Assembly (NCBI GenBank): GCA_963082975.1
Contig: OY720348.1
Span: forward strand, 72,255,719 to 72,319,718
Reading direction: 5' to 3'
DNA from: Labia minor
Lineage: Eukaryota > Arthropoda > Insecta > Dermaptera > Spongiphoridae
DNA: 64,000 nucleotides
Shown: in pieces, positions 59,895-64,000 of the stretch
Numbering within the stretch: position 1 is the stretch's first letter
Layout: each line of letters begins with the position of its first letter
Made by a program: the position numbers and the translations under genes
Notes under the pieces: model-generated
What the model was told of the DNA's origin: nothing
Seen by the model: the letters and a program-made list of their open reading frames with translations, nothing else
Database searches by the model: none

Positions 59895-60174
59895 TGAATG
59901 GTGATAGAGCCAAGAGTTTCAAGTGATTCGGATTCTCCTTCCTTATTTATAGCCTTGACTCTAAATTGATATTCGTGACCAGGAGTAAGTCCTTGAACTT
60001 CCATCTGTGGCTCTTTAGTTCTACCAACAGGTAACCAAATACCAGTATCTGGATCAAACTTTTCGACAACATAAGCTTCAATTGGCTCGCCACCATCATC
60101 TTTGGGTTTGTTCCATTTCAGTTGACAACCATCTTTATGTATATCCGAAACTTCAAGTGGACCTTCTGGTTTAC
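59895..60174 (-). pseudogene. bt: Twitchin exon: Fn3 domain
   Basis: GKPEGPLEVSDIHKDGCQLK, KDDGGEPIEAYVVEKFDPDT, EYQFRVKAIN, ending LGSITI; frame open. Confidence 0.88.
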
Positions 60175-60586
60175 CTGAAATATTTGAAAAACACTTTTAA
60201 TAATAAAAAGTTTATGAATTTGAAAATTCTTGACTATGTCAACTGTCTAACTGAACTACTTCGAATTAATTCCTTTGTTTTATTTTTATCTATCTTTATA
60301 GTGTCACCCCCGAATTCTTGGACTAACTACTAATTATTTTCTAATTGATTTCCCTGTAATGTTTTCAATCATTTGAGCTCATCGTGATCTCCACGATTTA
60401 TGAATTTAATTATGTTGAACTAATCATCGTTTTTATCTATAAAATATATATTTTTGTTAATTTAAATATAACAATTTTAAATATATGTCACAGTATTAAT
60501 ATATGTATCAAATAAGGAAATTTAATTGATGTGAAATTTTATTCTTTTTGAATTTAATTGATTTGAAATTTAGAAGTAGTACTCAC

Positions 60587-60867
60587 TGACAACATTAACT
60601 TCGATAGTAACTTTATCTTGACCCCATTTATTAACAGCAGTCACGGTGTAAGTTCCAGTGTCTTTTCTTTCAGGATGATCATTAATAAATTAGTGAAATT
60701 TGGCGAATTTTCCACACGCCTTAATGCAGTTTCGCTAATTGATTTGTTGTTAAGAGTCCAAGTAACATCAGGAGTTGGTTCACCTTGAACTTTTGCATCA
60801 AATAGTATTGATTCTCCTTCTCTTACAGTTAGATTACGTAAATTGCGACGATCAATCTTAGGAGCAA
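60587..60867 (-). pseudogene. bt: Twitchin exon: Ig domain with frameshift
   Basis: APKIDRRNLRNLTVREGES, GEPTPDVTWTLNN; after NFTNLL (near 60690) one base is missing, and the shifted frame continues DTGTYTVTAVNKWGQDKVTI. Confidence 0.88.
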
Positions 60868-60933
60868 CTAGAATGAAAAATAAACATGAGTATTATTTAA
60901 TTTAGAAATAATTTTAAATAATGTAAAATTTAC

Positions 60934-61236
60934 GTTTTCTTGGTTTTGCGATGACTGGTTTGCTGGCCTTGCTTGGTTCACCTGGGCCTGCTTCATTAAC
61001 AGCACGGACCCTAAACTCATATTGTTGTCCTTCTTCAAGATTTTCGGCACGTCCTTTACAGTTAGGACCTTTGACTTCACCAGCCTTAACCCATTTAGCA
61101 CTTTCTTTTTCTTTCTTTTCGATAACATATCCTGTGATTGGTGAACCACCATCATTGTCTGGTGGGTTCCATTTAAGTTCCACAAAGTCTTTATCCCAAT
61201 CTGTGGCTTCTGGTTGACCCGAAGCAGGTGGTGCAT
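60934..61236 (-). pseudogene. bt: Twitchin exon: Fn3 domain
   Basis: Intact: ATDWDKDFVELKWNPPDNDG, GSPITGYVIEKKEKE, YEFRVRAVNEAGPGEPSKA, VIAKPRKR. Confidence 0.92.
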
Positions 61237-61365
61237 CTAAGAAGTTGAACAAACATTTTGAAATATTTATAATTTTATAAATAATAATTTTATAAAAACA
61301 AAAGTAAATGATGTAAAATAGTAAATATGTTTAAATATCAAAATATATTAAGTTAATCTATTTAC

Positions 61366-61524
61366 CAAAAGGATTTTTAGCAATGATTGGTTTATCATCA
61401 TCTAATGGTTCCGACTTTCCTTCAGCATTGACTGCCATTACGCGGAATTTATATTCTTGACCTGGTTGCAAGTTGGTAACCTCTATTTTGGGCTCTTTCG
61501 AGCGTCCGACCGGAACCCAGCGGC
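61366..61524 (-). pseudogene. bt: Twitchin exon: second half of the Fn3
   Basis: RWVPVGRSKEPKIEVTNLQP, then EYKFRVMAVNAEGKSEPLDD and IIAKNPFG; intact. Confidence 0.9.
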
Positions 61525-61614
61525 CTATAATGAATAAATATTATACATACAATAATACATACATAAGAATATTAATTTATGAATAATTGTTTTTGTCCTA
61601 AGAAATGTATTTAC

Positions 61615-61755
61615 CACTTTCGCTATCCATCTTTTCTACAACATAATGTTCGATTGGCGCGCCACCATCATCTTTTGGTGCATTCCATTTGAGTTGACAT
61701 CCTTCCTTATGAATGTCAGATATTTTAAGAGGACCCTCGAGTGGACTTGGTTTGT
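61615..61755 (-). pseudogene. bt: Twitchin exon: first half of an Fn3
   Basis: DKPSPLEGPLKISDIHKEG through KDDGGAPIEHYVVEKMDSES; frame intact, joins 61524-61366. Confidence 0.9.
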
Positions 61756-61834
61756 CTAAACGAAAAAAATTAGTGTAAATATCTATTCTAGCGTAGATTT
61801 AAAAATCTCTCTCTAATAGTTATATATTCATTAC

Positions 61835-62110
61835 CAAGAACAGAAATTTCAACTGACGCCTCGCGCGTCTTTGCCCGAGCTATTCTCTGCTTTAATCACA
61901 TAGGTACCAGAATTTTTTCGCGCCGCAATGGACACGACAAGTTTCGTTTTATAATCTTCACTATCAACAACTACTTCGTCTTTAGTTTCAAGACGAGCCT
62001 TGTTGAGGAACCATGATTTCGTTGGAGGAGGTTCACCACTGATTTTAACATCGAGACGTATTTGCTGGCCAGCCTTAATTGTCATATCTTTAAGAGTAGA
62101 ACGATCTATT
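61835..62110 (-). pseudogene. bt: Twitchin exon: Ig domain with 4-nt insertion
   Basis: PRIDRSTLKDMTIKAGQQ, GEPPPTKSWF, TYVIKAENSSGKD, then an insertion near 61860 (GCGC) shifts the frame out of EASVEISVLG. Confidence 0.87.
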
Positions 62111-62209
62111 CTTGGTGCCGCTGAAATTAAAAAATAAAAAAATAATAAACAAATTTTAATTCTTCTGGTGGATTAATTGAATCTTAATTGTTAATTAAGA
62201 TCTCTTTAC

Positions 62210-62450
62210 CATAACGGTCTTTTGCAAGAATATTGATATTCTTTGCCTTCATTGAGTCCGCTTACATCTGCTTCAGGGGTTTTATTAGTAGTAACAGGAA
62301 CCCAACGGCCGGTTTCGGTATCCATTCTTTCAACAACCTAATGATCAACGGGTTCACCACCATCGTCTTCTGGTTTTTCCCATTTGAGTTTGCAGCCTTC
62401 AGCAGTATCATCTGATACCTTCAATGGGCCCTTTGGTTTACAAGGTTTAC
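62210..62450 (-). pseudogene. bt: Twitchin exon: Fn3 with stop and deletion
   Basis: KPKGPLKVSDDTAEGCKLKW continues to EPVDH, then TAG (62338-62340) where Tyr is expected, then VVERMDTETGRWVP. After NEGKEYQ it jumps to ILAKDRYG in another frame, so at least 60 bp, and possibly the whole following Fn3 and its intron, have been lost. Confidence 0.85.
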
Positions 62451-62625
62451 CTGAAGTTAAAGGAAAATATATTATTAATTATCTCTGTATCAAATATACC
62501 TAATTGAGAAAGACTATATCATTTTTCAGTGAATTTTGAAAAATAAAGATATAAAGGCATTCGGATAAACTAAAGTTCCCTAACTTGATATAAAAAGTCA
62601 ATATGTATAAATAAAATATATTTAC

Positions 62626-62907
62626 TTATAACACAAATTTCTAGGTCGACGGTATCTGTGCCATAATTATTCTTGGCGGTAATTGTATATGTAGCTGAAT
62701 CAGGTCGTTTTGATTTTTGAAGGGTGAATGTTGTTTTGTAATCTTCATTTACAATTTTAAGTCTATCATGTGATTTAACAGGTTGATCTTTAATTGTCCA
62801 TGTGATTGTTGGTTCAGGCTCTCCCTTCACATCAGCCTCAATACGCAAGAATTGACCAACACGAATAACCTTCTTTTGCAAATTTTTTCGATCAATATGA
62901 GGTGCCA
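62626..62907 (-). pseudogene. bt: Twitchin exon: Ig domain
   Basis: Intact: APHIDRKNLQKKVIRVG, GEPEPTITWTIKDQ, then TYTITAKNNYGTDTVDLEI. Confidence 0.9.
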
Positions 62908-62974
62908 CTAAAAATGAATTTAATCAATATAAAATATGATCAAAAGACTTAATAACACATTAAACATTAAATTA

Positions 62975-63275
<301 letters not shown>

Positions 63276-63353
63276 CTAAATATTTCACATAATAATAGCG
63301 ATTAGTGATAAGATTAAAATAATTTATAAAACTCAACTTAGCAGATATCTTAC

Positions 63354-63653
63354 CGAAAGGATATTTAGGAATTATTGGTTTTTCTGTTTCAAGTTCTTCG
63401 GATTCTCCTTCCTTATTAACAGCCTTCACGCGGAATTTATAAGGCTTTCCTTCTTGAAGTCCAGTAATTTGTGCTTCAGGTTCGGTAGACTTACCACAAG
63501 GAATCCATTGGCCTGTGAGAGGATCCAACTTTTCAATTTCATAATATTCAACGGGAGTTCCACCATCATCTTCTGGTTTTTTCCATTTAAGTTTACAACC
63601 GTTTTTGGTAACATCACTGACATCCAATGAACCTTTCGGTTTTCCAGGTCTTC
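63354..63653 (-). pseudogene. bt: Twitchin exon: Fn3 domain
   Basis: Intact Fn3 from GRPGKPKGSLDVSDV through CKLKWKKPEDDGG to YKFRVKAVNKEGE and IIPKYPFG; both splice sites present. Confidence 0.9.
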
Positions 63654-63712
63654 CTGTAATGTAATTAATTTAAATAGTGTCTTTATTTAATTAATTCTAA
63701 GATATGTTTTAC

Positions 63713-64000
63713 CTAAGACGGAAATTTCTAATTCGGCTACATCTTCACCGACAGAATTGCTTGCACGAATTGTATACTTGCCAGCGTGGCATCGTTTTGC
63801 TCTCATAATAAAAAATTTAGTATTATAATCAATGTTATCAACACGGATTAGATCATTCTGTTTTAGTTCTTCACCTTTGAATTTCCATTCAACTTTCGGA
63901 GGTGGTTCACCACTTATATTAATATCTAATGAGAGTGTAAGTCCTACTTTAACAACGATAGATTGCAAATTAGTGCGGTCGATACGTGGTTTCAAATTAT
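63713..64000 (-). pseudogene. bt: Twitchin exon: Ig domain
   Basis: I-set Ig from PRIDRTNLQSIVVKVG to DVAELEISVLG, with W in VEWKF and the Y of KYTIRASN. The expected F-strand Cys position carries Y-T-I, as in other twitchin Ig domains. Frame intact; exon continues past the window edge. Confidence 0.9.

Overview
This is a very AT-rich eukaryotic nuclear window. Short exons, GT-AG introns, a twitchin-type Ig/Fn3 muscle gene and a mix of hAT, Penelope-like, LTR and Helitron elements point to an arthropod, most likely an insect with an unusually low-GC genome. The sequence does not allow a species call. There is no operon-like organisation and most of the window is transposon-derived.

Layout. 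1-11.7 kb: a tandem duplication (period about 7.4 kb) with small spliced exons, including a 14-nt microexon, plus a GC-rich LTR-like block in each copy. 12-14.3 kb: a degenerate lysine-rich stretch and a decayed Ty3/Gypsy pol (minus). 14.7-23.6 kb: the TFIIH p34 gene GTF2H3 (minus). One of its introns holds a hAT transposon that was itself invaded by a Penelope-derived palindrome and by a young LTR element with matching 836-bp LTRs. 24.0-25.0 kb: a truncated, frameshifted ALKBH8 copy (minus). 25-39.6 kb: a graveyard of hAT elements and MITEs with target-site duplications, Penelope fragments and dispersed repeats, including one DNA transposon nested inside another. 39.9-48.7 kb: a promoter-like cluster (CRE, X-box, initiator), a two-exon gene for a short secreted peptide (minus), a GC-rich island and duplicated promoter-like modules. 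49.7-52.55 kb: an F-box gene between two 803-bp direct repeats, best read as part of a tandem array. 52.69-64 kb: at least 20 exons of a twitchin (bent/unc-22) gene on the minus strand, running off the right edge.

The most informative pattern is contrast. Splice sites of the twitchin and ALKBH8 exons are almost all preserved, yet their reading frames carry stops, 1-4 nt indels, a larger deletion and a templated inversion. Long repeats in the same window agree almost base for base, so simple assembly noise is not the obvious explanation. The window looks like a decaying, transposon-rich duplicate or a low-recombination region carrying conserved genes, with GTF2H3 the best-preserved gene. That reading is inference and needs a second copy or read data to test.
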